Shown here: piece after piece, positions 20,040 through 32,500 of the stretch
Numbering within the stretch: position 1 is the first letter of the stretch
How the letters are laid out: each line of letters opens with the position of its first letter
NCBI GenBank assembly: GCA_019054805.1
Contig: JAHQIY010000015.1
Coordinates: forward strand, 1,992,001-2,056,000
From: Brachionus manjavacas
Taxonomy: Eukaryota; Rotifera; Eurotatoria; Ploima; Brachionidae
Direction of reading: 5' to 3'
Length of the DNA: 64,000 nt
The notes under the pieces: model-generated
Database searches by the model: none
The model's input: the letters and a program-made list of their open reading frames with translations, nothing else
What the model was told of the DNA's origin: nothing
Position numbers and translations under genes: made by a program

Positions 20040-21697
20040 TTTATAAGCTAAAAAGTTTATTAGTTTAATTTACATGCTGACATTTAAGATTATTATTTTT
20101 TGAGTTGTAAAATTAAAAAATTACTTAAAGAGAAATCGGCTGAACTAAAGCAGTTTTGGTAATTCCTAAAATGAGCTTTGAAAATTTTTTCTAAATCATC
20201 AAACTTTCGAGTTTATTTTCATCTCATGTTTTTAAATTAACTATCAAAATAATATGTAAACTAAATTTGTTCTTAGGGAACAAAATTTAAAATCTAAATT
20301 ATTTTTAGTTAATTAAAGTCTATTTAAGTTCGAAAATTCTATTTTGAGCAATTGTTGCATAATTTAGATAAAAAAAAGAGAGATTCTTATCAAATTTTAA
20401 ATTGCTTAAATCAATTAAATTATATTTTTATAGCTAGCTGATTTTTTTGTTTTTATAATAAAAATATATTTACAAATCATGCATTATTTTATAATATTAA
20501 ATTTATATACAAATATTTATTTTAATTTTCTTTTAAATAACAAAAATTTAAATTTTCATCTTCAAAAAAATACTCTTGAAAAATAATTTTATATTATTCA
20601 TACGTTTATTCTGTAATTATGTAGATGAGCTTTCCAAAATTACTTCAAAATTATGCTCTGGTGAATATTTTATTTGCTTATAATTTTTTTTTAAATCCGA
20701 CCTTTTTTTTATTTATAACAGAGAATACTGAATCTGGTATATAACAAAATTTTTAAATATATAAAAATTTACGTAATAAATAAAAAATTTATTAAAAAGC
20801 AATTTATTTATTTTAGCTTCAAACGACTTAATCCAGTCTGGTTAAATTGTGTAAAATTATGAAATAACAAAATGTGTAAAATTTTTGTAAGACTTTAAAA
20901 GGTTTTATGAAAATAATCTTTCATTAAGTTTTAAGTAAGAATTTTTTTATGAAAAAGTTTGATAAAAAACTAGATAAACTGTTTCCTGAACAATTCGATA
21001 AGGATTCGTAAAATTTAAATCCATTTTCAAAAACTAGCATCCAAAAATACATCATTCAAAACTAATTAGTTAAATATAAATTTAATAGATTTTTTTCATC
21101 TATTTAATGATTTAGATAATTGTAAATATTAAATATCAAGTTTCTAAGCCATTAAAGAAACAACAAAGATACTAAAGTACTTTTAAAAATCTAGTAAATT
21201 TGTGATATTTTATTTTTTGTAAATTTAATGAAAGTTACCTTATCTAATGTAAACTGTTGTAAAAAATAAAAAGCGGAATATTTCCGTGTCTGCTTGTTAT
21301 TTATTTTTTTTGAAGTTATAACACTCTTTATTAAAAGAAGAAAAAATAAATGTGTACTTAATTGTGGGTTGTTTTTCTGTATAATAATTATCAGACCACA
21401 TTTTTTAGATTATTTTTAATTATTTTAAAACTTTCTAAGGCTTGAAAAACACTTGCAAAAAAATTCATTTAAGAAAAATAATTTAAAAAATTAAAATTAA
21501 TGCAATATATATTAGTTATAAATAAAATAAACAACACCCAACCATAATTTTTTTTCTCCAAACATTATTAATTTGTCTGGAATAAACATATTTATTATTT
21601 TAAACTATAAATTAAAAGAAAAGGTGATAATGATTGTTTGTCGATGAATACATTAAAAAATTTGATTTAAATTGTTGTTAAGATTTGGAATTTTTCT

Positions 21698-21935
21698 TTA
21701 GAAATTATTAAAATAGAAAAAAATAAGGATTGTTTTTTTATAAAATTACTATTACTAAAAGAATTTTTGAAGAAAATTTTTAACAAAAGAAAAAGAAACG
21801 AAAATTTTTTATTTTAAAAAATACACACACTCTGTAGCACCTTATCCAAAGTCTTGTCAAAATAAAAAAAAACGAATTATTTAAAATTAATTAAAAATTT
21901 AGAAATTTGTCGCAGTGAGAAATTCTAATTATGGA
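21698..21935 (+). repeat. Direct repeat unit, copy A
   Basis: Shares with 23090-23385 the blocks ctttagaaatt, agaaacgaaaa followed by ttttttatttt, acacactctgtagcacctta, aagtcttg(t/c)caaaataaa and ag(a)aatttg(t)cgc..gtgagaaattctaa, in the same order and orientation. Copy A is shorter mainly in its A/T runs. A short piece (agaaacgaaaatt) recurs near 39150. The nature of the unit is unknown. Confidence 0.65.
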
Positions 21936-22179
21936 AGGATACAATTCGTACTATTCGAGCTTTTGAAACAAATTCACCAATTCATAATTATAATCGAATC
22001 TATTTTAAATAATATTTTAAATAATAATTTTAAATAATTCGAAAATTTTTTTAAGAAATAATTAATTTAGATTTCTTTTTCAAAATAACTTAAAATTTCA
22101 TGTCTAAAAAGAATAAATGGTAATATTAAAAAGTCAATAAATAACTAAAAAATTAACAAAAATAATTTGTCTTGGAAAA

Positions 22180-22325
22180 AAAATGTTGCCCAAGGATCAT
22201 TCTTAGGTCTATTTTTCTTTCTAACTTTCGTAATTAATCTACCATTTATTTTTAAGAAATTCGGTATTTAAATTTTTGCTGATTACACAGCGATAAGGCA
22301 TTCTGATATCGATTAGTGCAAAGTA
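22180..22325 (+). pseudogene. LINE reverse-transcriptase core remnant
   Basis: The plus-strand frame reads VAQGSFLGLFFFLTFVINLP and then IFADYTAIRHS, a decayed version of the PQGS-LGPLLF-INDLP and FADDT blocks of a CR1/jockey reverse transcriptase. An in-frame stop precedes the FADD-like box, and its second Asp is Tyr. It lies just upstream of an oppositely oriented CR1 3' fragment, so it comes from a separate or rearranged insertion. Confidence 0.55.
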
Positions 22326-22474
22326 ATTTTTTGTTTCAAAAGGTTAATAGATAGGCTATGTAATAGACGTTATTAGAACAAGAGTGATTGATAAATTGTT
22401 CTGAAACCTTCTGTGTGATTTTTATTAATAAAATAATCAATTTAATAATATATATATAATAAATAAAGCTATGA

Positions 22475-22965
22475 TGTGGAAAACCACACGAAATGGGTTT
22501 TTAAGACCCATTGTAATAGCTTGCTAAATCTAATTTATCTAGTTTATTTTTTATTAATAGTATTTGAGTAAATTATCTCTTTTGGTAGACGATTCCAAAC
22601 ACTTGACACTCTGCTAATAAATTACGTTGTTGTGGCGTTGTCGCAGTTTTTCACCAACTGTCTTTCTACAATTAAGTCATGAAATCTCGGCCCTTGTCTT
22701 AGTCCATTCGAAGAATCGTTTTTGATAGGATTGTACCAGTTGATCTAACAAAACCTTTAACAATATTAAACATTTGTCGCCTCTGGTTCTTCTTACCTCG
22801 AGCGTTTGTAGATTAAGTTTTTCAAGTCTTTGAGTGTATCTTACATTTCTTAATTGTGTAATAAGTTTTGTAGCTCAGCGCTGGACAGGCTCGATATTGT
22901 TAATGTCTTTTTTTAGAATTGGCATCCACACTTGAACTCAAATGACTGGTTATATCATAAAGTGG
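22475..22965 (-). mobile_element. Decayed CR1-type LINE 3' fragment
   Basis: The minus strand, across several frames, gives PVQR-AT-LI, RYTQRLEKLNLQTLE and RRTRGDK, the CR1 C-terminal signature (compare EKVQRRATKMI and RRLRGDLI), then a weak WN-LPKEI block near 22570. It aligns by eye with the better-preserved copy at 29715-30235. Several stops and frame changes are present, so it is an old copy. Confidence 0.7.
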
Positions 22966-23089
22966 AAAAAAGCAGAAATTTAAAAATAATTCACTATTGA
23001 TTGATAACAATCGTTTGTAGATGAGTAATGAAAAACAAATTTTGCTCAAATTTTTTATTTAATTTTTGTTTAAATTTTAAATTTTTTGC

Positions 23090-23385
23090 TTTAGAAATTA
23101 ATTATTATTACATAGAAAAAAAATTAAAATTTATTATTAAAATAAAAAAAAAAGATAAAATTTTATGTTAAATTACTCTTACAAAAAAAATAGATTTGCA
23201 AAAAAATTCTCATCACAAGAAATAGAAACGAAAACCAATTTTTTATTTTAAAATAAAATTAAAAAAAAAATACACACACTCTGTAGCACCTTATCCGAAG
23301 TCTTGCCAAAATAAATAAAAAAAAAACTTATCAGTGTAATTAATTTAAAATTGAGATATTTGCCGCGGTGAGAAATTCTAACAAA
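23090..23385 (+). repeat. Direct repeat unit, copy B
   Basis: Second copy of the unit at 21698-21935, lying about 170 nt past the RASA1 stop codon (that gene is on the minus strand), hence possibly in its 3' UTR. The two copies differ by scattered substitutions and A-run lengths. Confidence 0.65.
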
Positions 23386-23551
23386 AAAAAAATTAAAATT
23401 TTTAATTTAAAATGAAGGAAAAAAAATTTTTAAAATCTTCAAGGGATCTAGACCTTTTGCCTATAAAATCTCTAAAAATACGTTTACGGAATAAAACTGT
23501 GGACGTATAAATAAAATTCCAATATACACAAAACACTCTGCTATTTAACTT

Positions 23552-26500
23552 TCATTTATTTATATCATTTAGTATATCGATTAGGCGTTGAACACTGCGG
23601 CCGAGTTGGCTGGCCTCGTCCGTCCCAGAATCCAACGTCTGCACATAGCTTCTCATTTGAGGTATGAATGAATGCAGCAATCGATTTAGAATGGCCAAAT
23701 ATTTACAGGACGCATTCTCGAATTGAGCTTTCACTTCGAAGCGCCTGTCCAGACTCTCGTGTTCGCTCGAGTCGTCCGCCTCGTCCTCCATGTCACTCAA
23801 GTCCAAATAGTCCACTTCAAACTCGCTCACATTCGAAATATCTTCAATGAACTTGATTATGTTGGGCTTGTTGGCGCTCAAAAAGTCCGACAGAGGCATC
23901 ATGAACGGCTCCTTGCACTCGGTCATGTTGGCCAGCGTTTGCAGCACTTTGGCCAGTAGTTTGATGTGTCTGTCAGAGTAGGGGGCGCTTTGGACGCTGG
24001 ACGAGCTGGACGAAGAGCTCGAGCCGGCCAGCAGCGAGCTCACATTGAAACAATTGACTTGGTGCGAGCTTTGGTTGAACAAGGACAGATTGGAGCTCGA
24101 GCTGGGAATTAGACTGCTTGGGCTTGGGCTCAGTGTGAACATGAACGTGGGCGAGAACACCGCAAATTGGTTAGCTATGTCGTAGTAGTTGAAATCGCTA
24201 CTTTTGGCTGTGTACAACAAGCTGCGACCCGTGAAAAACTTGAGGCCGAAATTTTTCGGATTCAGCAAGGCCGGACACAGCAGCCTGAGGAAAACAAATG
24301 CCGAAACACAATAGACACGTATGAGCTTGTCGTCAGAGGCCGTATTGCCCTGCTCTATCCATTTGAGATGCACATTTTGCTTGATCAAGTAGAATATGTG
24401 CTTGAGCTCGTTGGGAAACAGATCCACCGAGTTCTGGTTGCATATCGAGTTGATCAAGTCCTTGAGAGCCACCTGAAAATTGAACAAATTTTGGTCGCGT
24501 TGGTGCGCGTCCGGACACTTGGCCGGATCGAGCTCAAACGACTTGCCGCCTTGCTTGAAGATGCGCACCAGCGGCTCCTCGATCACTTTGTGCAAAAAGT
24601 TCTCGCATCTCACGCGCATATACTGGTCCATGAGCGACGTGGAACAAGTGGCCGGCCGGAACAGCGTGGACAGGTCCGAGCACCGGTCGATGTCCGTTTG
24701 CAGAAACGACTTGAGCATGTCGATCAACTTGTTCTTGACTATGAACAGCCGGAGCAGTGCCTGCACAAAATGGGACCTCTCTGTGGACGGTATGACTTGT
24801 TCGTACAGCACGCTCATGTTCTTGTGCTCGCGCTCGTCCAGCAAGTAGGCGCTCAAGTGCTTGTAGTGACTTTTGTTCAGGTAGATTTTTTCTTCACAAA
24901 AGCGAACTTTGATCCGAATGGAACACTTGCTCGGCTCGCAGTCGGCCTTGGGGTCCAAGTGCACGGCCGGCTCCACCGCATACCACGACTCGCACTGGCC
25001 CTTGTTGATCAGCTCGTCGAGGCGCACGCTCACACAGCCCAGCAGCATCGGCTCGCACACTTTGCTCGAGTTGTTCAGCTTTTTCAAGTTGTTGACGAGC
25101 GACGACGAAAAATTGCTCGACTTGGCCAAAACAAGCAGACAAATTTTGAGCTCTTTGACGTCCAGCGGCAAATTGTCGAATGTGAACGAGTCGTCCCATA
25201 TCGAGTCTTTGGAGGTCTGGTCGCTGGTCGGCGTCGAGGCCGGGTTTTGGCAGGTGGCGAGCCGCGTCGAAGCCACTATCGCCTCGCTGTTGAACATCAC
25301 CAAACAGTAGTACATGTTGTCCTTGTGGTATTTGGGCGGCGAGGAGCCGTGGCTGCACGTGACCACGTTGTTGTTCACGCATGTGTTGAGCAATTGGCCG
25401 CTGCTGCTGCTGCTGCTGGTGTCGGTCGGCTTGGCCGCCTTCAGCTTGGCCGAAAAGCAGACGTTGCGCGCTTCGTGTATGTCCACGTTGAGGGTGCGCA
25501 GGATGCGGTAGTTTTGCTCGGTGCGCGACTGGTTCAGAGGCGACGAGGACGAGCTGGACGACGACAGCGACAGCGACGAAGACGAGCTGGACATGAATGG
25601 CCGGCACACGAACGGGTTGTACTGGATCGGATTGCACAATGGACGGATGTGCTCGGTCCACTCTTTGAACGATTTGAGGCTTTCGGCGCACAAATAGTGC
25701 ACCATGGGACTGCTAGTGCCGTTCATGCTTTGACCACTGTCCAATGAATGGATCACTATTTGAAAACAATGCGATCTAGGTAAATGAATAAAATTGTCAA
25801 TTTCTCTTAAATTTTTATTTATCTTTTTTTTGAATTTTTTTTTTTATTTTAGGTTTTTGTTTGCAATTTTTAATTTGGTCTTGGTCAAAGGTCCAAAGGT
25901 CCGTTTTTTGGCTCCTACTAAAACAAACATATTTTTAAAAGTTTTAATATATCATTTAGTTTGAATTTTTCTCTTCTATTTAAAAATAAAATTAGTTTTT
26001 CTCCAAAATTTTTGTTTTTGGTGAAAATTGAATATTTTTAAATTTTTAAAAACCTGACCCCCTACTGACCCCTAACTGACCCCCATTTTCCTACAAGAGA
26101 ATTTAACGAGCTTACTAAAAATGTGCTAATTTTTCTTCAGGAAGTATAGTTTTTGAGATATTTTGATTAAAATAAATGACCTTGGTTATAATTGAAATCG
26201 AATTTAAAAATTTTTAATACCACATACCATTCGATTAAGAATTTTGAAATAAATAAAAATTTTGGAGAAAAACTAATTTTATTTTTAAAAAATAGAGAAA
26301 AATTCAAACTAAATGATTTATTAAAACTTTTAAAAATATTTTTGCTTTGCAAAAAAAATGGGAGTCAGGAAATTTTGAAAAATTGGGGGTAAGTGTTTTA
26401 GTAGGACCCTATTTTTTAGCTTTAGTTTATGAATGGAAAAAAAATGAAAAAAAAGATACAATTTTTGAATATTTTCGTAGTTAATATTCAATGTTAAACT

Positions 26501-29500
26501 GAATTTTTTTATATCTGCAAATCTCTGCAAAATGTTACGCATGCAAATTTATGCTCACCCTAGTTGGGATGGTATAGCATGGTTAGCTACTCATGAAAAT
26601 ATGTCTCTGCACTTAATATCTTAAATTTTTTTAATTAAAAAATGTGCCAAAATCTTCTTTTATTTAAAAATATTTTTGGGCATGATCATTAACTTCGATT
26701 TGTGCATGGAACAAGCTTTATTTCACCAAATGGCATTGGAAAAAAGTTAATTTTCGAAACAAAAAAATTCTAGTCCTGTTGACCATAAGAACACAAAATT
26801 GTTTCATTTATTTATTTTTGAATTGAAAATTTTTATTTATTTTTTTCTCAGTATCTATTTTTATCAAATATTATTACTTAGTAATATTTTTGTTTGTTTA
26901 ATTTCTAAAAAATATATTGATCTTTTTAAAAATTTGGTTTGCTTTTAAATTTCAACCGGTATCATTTTTTATTTTCAAAAGTAATCAACAAACTAGAAGC
27001 CCTCGGCATTTCTTTTATTCGATAATTAGAATCTTATGACTTAACTTTGGAGAATTCTTTCAAAGAATATTACACTTTTTTCGAATCCATTTTAAAGAAA
27101 ATATTTAACTGTGAACATTTACCATTGCTAAAAAAATAACACTTAATAAATAAAAAAGTCAAAGACATTTATTCAATTAAAAAATTGATTTGCTTTTCGT
27201 AATTTCTATCTTTGGTTTATTTATTCCTTTCGTTATGCTCCTAATCATGTTTCACTTTTAATTAGTTATACTTTATTTTGATATTTATGTTTTTTATTTT
27301 TTTTTAAATTTTTCGCAGTCGACCTTGGAGTCAAAGTGCGACGAAAAATAAATTAATAAATTGAAGAAAAAATGGTTTTTTGAAATGTTTTTTTTTTAAT
27401 CTAAAGGATTAGCTGGAAATAGAAAAAGAAATAAATAACATTTAATTATCAAACATTTCAAATCTTAAGCATTTGAAATGACTTATTCCGATTTTTTAAA
27501 ATAAAATATTCTAATTATCTTCTTTTATTAATATTAAGATTCGATTATGGAATACTTTGAGTAATGTAATCCTGAGATGGAAAATTTTTATTATTTGATA
27601 CAATTCAAAGGCGTTAATATTTTCTCTTCCACTAATTTAATAAATAAATATCTAATGTATTAATTTTTACCACTAATAAATAAAAAAAAAGATCTAATTT
27701 AATAAAAACTCCGCTAAAATGCATAAATCCTTTATTAGTACAAAAATGTTATTCTTCCTTTTTACTTTTTATTTTTATTTTATTTTATATCATGTAATTT
27801 TATTTTTTATTTTTTTCAATTCTGAAGAAGCATTGGCTCGATTTAACAGATTAACAAAAAATAAACCAGAAAATTCACAAAAAATTTTTTTAAAATAAAA
27901 TAAATATACATTATAAAAATTAATTTTTTTATAGAAATTTTTTTTTTTTTAAATTTTATTAGACGGCATTTATTGTGTTTATATTATTTTATAAATAAAT
28001 AGATAATCAAAAATTAAAATATCTAGATAAGCGGTGAGGGACCTTTAACGTCCCAACTCAACTAAAGAAAAATATTTATTATTTAAATTAAAAATTAAAA
28101 ATTAAATCTGTTAAATGTTACATTTTTTCAGCAGAAAAAAAATAGCCAAAAAACAAAACATGTATATTAATTATTATTTAATTTCTTAATTAGTCAAAAG
28201 CTTATAATTTTCAATCAATAAATTTCAATTCAAGATTTAAATTTAAATTTCGAAAAAATCTAGATAATTTTAATTTTTCTAATAAATAATTGTTATCAAA
28301 AATTTTGCTTTATTTAAAAATGATTGATTTTTAAAAGTGATTTAAAAAACCATTTTAAGTGTTAGAAAGTTTTCAAAATTTCATAATTTTCTATTATTTA
28401 CCCATTTTTCACACTAAATAATAAGATAATTGCAGAGAGAAAAAAAGTTTTATTCTTTCAAAAAGAAAGTAAGCTATCAACTTAGAATAAAAAATCTTTA
28501 CTTAATTATTTACTTTTATTTTATTATTAATAATTTTTTAATAATTTCATTTTTTTCTCTTTTTTTCTCTCATGGCCACTATTAGACGTTTAATGAAATA
28601 CATAATAATAATCTAATTAATAGAAATTGATCAATTTAAAGGTATTTAAAAAAATTTTTACACCCAAGATGCTTTTCGTTTTTAAAATAATCCAATTCCC
28701 TGTTAGGTGAATTTTAAAATAAGATATTTATTTTAAAACTTTTATTGTCAATTATTTGAATTAAATTACTCTCACAATTTATTTCCTAATAAATTAGTAA
28801 TTTTTTTACTTAAAAAGTAATTTTAGGATCTACCCTGAGGACTCTCCCGAATGACTTTTCGTATTCTTTTCAGTTCTTATGTTATTTAAAAATAGATATT
28901 TGAAAAAACAAAGAATTAGCTTACAGAATAAAAAAGTGTGTAAAAATTATAACAAACTTTATTTAGTTTAAACCTTTTAAATTATAAACATTATACCACA
29001 AAAATGTTTGATATTTTAAATGGACTTAATATTTAATTTAAATAATTACAGAATTTTTAAATTGAAAATTTTAAATTTTATCAATGAGTTTAACATATTC
29101 TTTTTTTAAGTAAATGATTACTTTTATAAAAATTCTGATTATAGATTAAAATATTCAAATCAAAGAAAAAAAATTAATAACCAAAATGACTATGATTTAT
29201 TAGCTTCAAACTATTTATAAAATTTAAATATTTTCTTTTGTGTAAATTTTTTCATTTTTTATTTTTAAGTAAATTCGAAATTCGACTAAAAGATTAAAAA
29301 ATTTTTTTTAATCAAATTATCTTTTTAAATGATTTAAAGAAATTTAAATTTTGGTCTATTCATGTAAACTTATGTGTTTTCCTTTTTTTCGAGTATAATC
29401 TAACGTCTAAGTTTTATCTTCGCAGAGTTTAAACAATTTTAAAAAAATAATTTTTATTAAATGCCAAAAAACATATTTATCATAAAAAATAATTCATATT

Positions 29501-32500
29501 TAAAATTTTTGCAAAATTTACTCAAAAAAAATTTACTTGAAATTTTTTAAGCACTTAAAATTAAATAATTATGTGTTTTCTTAAACTAGTAAACCAGTAT
29601 TGCTAGCATAGAATAAATGTTTAAGGTGAATATTGCCACCAGAAAAATAAATGATCTGTATAAATTTGGTCAATATACAGAAATTTGTTTTAAAAAATTA
29701 GTAAGACTAATTTAGTGTTCACTTGTCAGACTTCATTTGGAATTTGCCATCAGCTCATGCTGTCCTTACTTAGAAAAAGATATAGATGAGATAGAAAACG
29801 TGCAACGAAGGGCGACGCGGTTAGTACCTGAGCTTGCAAATTTGCAGTATCCACAGCGTCTATCTAGGCTGAAATTACCAACTCCAAAAACGAGAAGGAT
29901 ACGTGGAGATCTAATCCAAATGTTCAAACTTATGGAAATTGTGAATTTCAGTAAAGGTTTAAACTACAGCTCAAACACTAGACCTGAAAGTACAAAGTAT
30001 AATCTTAGAAGAAATTCGAGGAACTTGGTTCGGGAAAGAGTAAGGAATTGTAGTCAGAGATTTTATTATTTTACAAACAGAGCTGTTAGTGTCTGGAATA
30101 AATTGCCGGAGGAAATTGTTGGTGCAACTAGTCTAAACATCTTTAAAGCTAAGATTGACGTTTGGATGACAAAGCAAGACGAATCGACTGCTATGGCTCA
30201 TTAGAGCTTTGCTTGGACTAGCTCCCAGTAATTAATACTACTACTACTAAAAAATAATTTGATTTATTTTTTTCATTTTAATTAATAATTGATCAGAGGT
30301 TTAATTGAATTACAATTTCAATGCTCTTTAATAATAAAAATAACAAGAAACGATAAATTACAAATAATCTAAGTTATTCTTCTTGAGAATTTCAGAAAGA
30401 AGAAAATTTTTGGTGAGAAAAAAGACATTAAATTCAGCTTAATTTGAATACTTTTTTTATTCAAATAAAAAGTGATAAATTTGAGTCAGTTTATAATTAA
30501 TTTTTTTTATTTATTAAACCCTCCTTGTGGTATTTAAATTTTCTTTTCTATTTATTAAATTCAAATTTTTTAAATTTAATTCAATTTTTTCCCACTTTTT
30601 AAATATTCACAAAAAAAACATTTTTTTTAATTAATGATTACCTTAGTTAACAATAATAAATTTTTATTTTTAAATTGACCAAAGACCAGCTTAGTTTGAA
30701 CAGGCAAACTTAGACAAAAATGCATTTAAGTTAAACTTCTATTAATGTTGACAAGAAATTTTCGGTAAAAAAATGTTACCTATTTACCTATTAAAGAACG
30801 AGTCGTCTAGTGGGTAATAAAAACCATAGCTCAAATCGATGAGTCCTTTTTCTTTGATTTTCTAAAAGCAAAAATTTTATCAAAATCAAAAAGAAAACAA
30901 TACAAAAAGTGGACCAAAACTTACCTTTTCATCCGAAAAAAAAAATAACTGCTGATCAGTTTGATTCAACGAGAACCAGTAGGGTTTCCACTTTTTTGAT
31001 TTCTCGACTTGAAATTGAAAAAAAATTATTCAGTACGAAGGTTAGGATTTAAATTTAGAAAATTAAAATTAATTTTGTTCCAACCACGTCTTAAATAAAC
31101 AAAACAATAAACTTAAAAATAACAAAATTCTCTTTTAAAATTTCAAGTCAGTAACTTTAATGAGAAAAATGCTTGCAAAAAAAAAGAGAAAAAGTTAAAA
31201 TCAAAAAAGCGTAGGTTGATGTTTAGTAGAAGAAAAAAAATTAAGAAAAAAATAAAAAAAAACCTACTGTATTTACTAAGGTATCCTCTGAGGACAATTT
31301 TTTTCTTTCGATTAAAATTTTCGGTGTCCATGTTTTGCTGATTTGAGCTGTTCGAACTGTTCGATTGACTAGGCCCGTTTGACTTGTTGAAAGAGGACGA
31401 AGAGGATGAGAAAGCTTTTAGCAAGGTGTCTGGATAAAAGTCATTTCTATTCAAATTGCTGAATGTGAGCGGCGACGAAAACGATTTGGACATTATTGAA
31501 CTCTTGATTTCCAAATTGGGCTCATTGATGGACGCTTGTGATCTAATCTGATTTTTGTCGTTCATTTTGGACCTACTCAGACGGAAGCTGAACATCTTGT
31601 TCGAATGTTGGCCCGGGTTTGAGATCGAAATGGCAGATTTAAGCGAAGACTCGTTCAAACTCATGCTAAGACCATTCAAGTAAGAGTGGGTGTTTTTGGC
31701 CAGCATGTTTTCATCGTACACGAACGAGTTGTTCTTTTTGACCATGTCGATTTTGTTCGCAAACGAGATGTCTCTGTCAAGGCTCATTCTAAATGACGAC
31801 TGATTGGTCTTGTCTTTTATGCCAGACCAGTGTTCCAGTGGATGGTTGTCGGCACGTCTGTGCGCCACTTTGCTCAACCGGTAGCCCTCGGTTATGTCCT
31901 CGTTCATGTAGCGCTGAACAATGGCGCTTATGCTGGTGTAGTCGCGTCCGCCTATGTGAAAGTACTTGGCTGAACCTGCTTGGCATCCAGTGATGCGAAA
32001 ACGATGCACCGAATTGTCGGCCAGGAAGAACAAGGTGAAATCGCCTGATGACTGGTCGCTGGGTCGAACTAGATAGCTCAAATTGCCGGCTTTTTGGAAA
32101 AAAGAGAGAAAAATTAAATTAGAAAAATAAAAATTTTGTTCATTTAGAGAGGCAATGTCCCAGCGACTTGCTTTTGGTTGATTTTATTTGGCAAAACTAA
32201 TGCTGATGGAATATTTATTTTTATTTAGAATAATAATAAAAATTAAACAAAAATTCCTAATTATTTATTGTTATTAACAAAAGTCAAATGATCTTGTAAA
32301 TTTTTTTTCCAATTTGATTAACTGTAAACTTAAGCTGCCGAAATTGTTTTCAATAAGGCCAAGGTAAAACAGCTTTCAAATTCAGAGTGAAAAATAAATG
32401 CTTAACAATTTCTAATTTCTGATTCATGTGATGATATTTTTGATTTTTTCTTTTTTAATGTTGATGGATAATTTTTTTTAATTTTGTTTATTTTAAAGCA

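Larger units (their letters stand above)
19916..23551. other. Intergenic region between convergent ABCC and RASA1 genes
   Basis: Holds both 3' UTRs, then AT-simple sequence, a pair of direct repeats (21698-21935 and 23090-23385), a short plus-strand reverse-transcriptase remnant (22180-22325) and a minus-strand CR1 remnant (22475-22965). No host gene is visible. Confidence 0.6.
25776..30787. other. 5.0 kb intron of RASA1
   Basis: Interrupts the PH domain between FFN-R and SHCFQIV. It contains a ~500 bp foldback element (25908-26411) and a plus-strand CR1 fragment (29715-30235), both listed separately. The rest is AT-simple; no further exon is needed to complete the PH domain. Confidence 0.75.

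Noticed and set aside
21698-23385. Reading the two direct repeats as terminal repeats of one element
   Set aside because: The interior contains two LINE remnants of opposite strand rather than a single element's genes, and no target-site duplication or terminal dinucleotides were found.
24167-25747. A 526-codon open frame antisense to the last RASA1 exon
   Set aside because: Its translation is biased (Arg, Val, Ala, Gln, His) and matches no family; it is expected opposite a GC3-rich coding exon. The sense frame has clear C2 and RasGAP domains.
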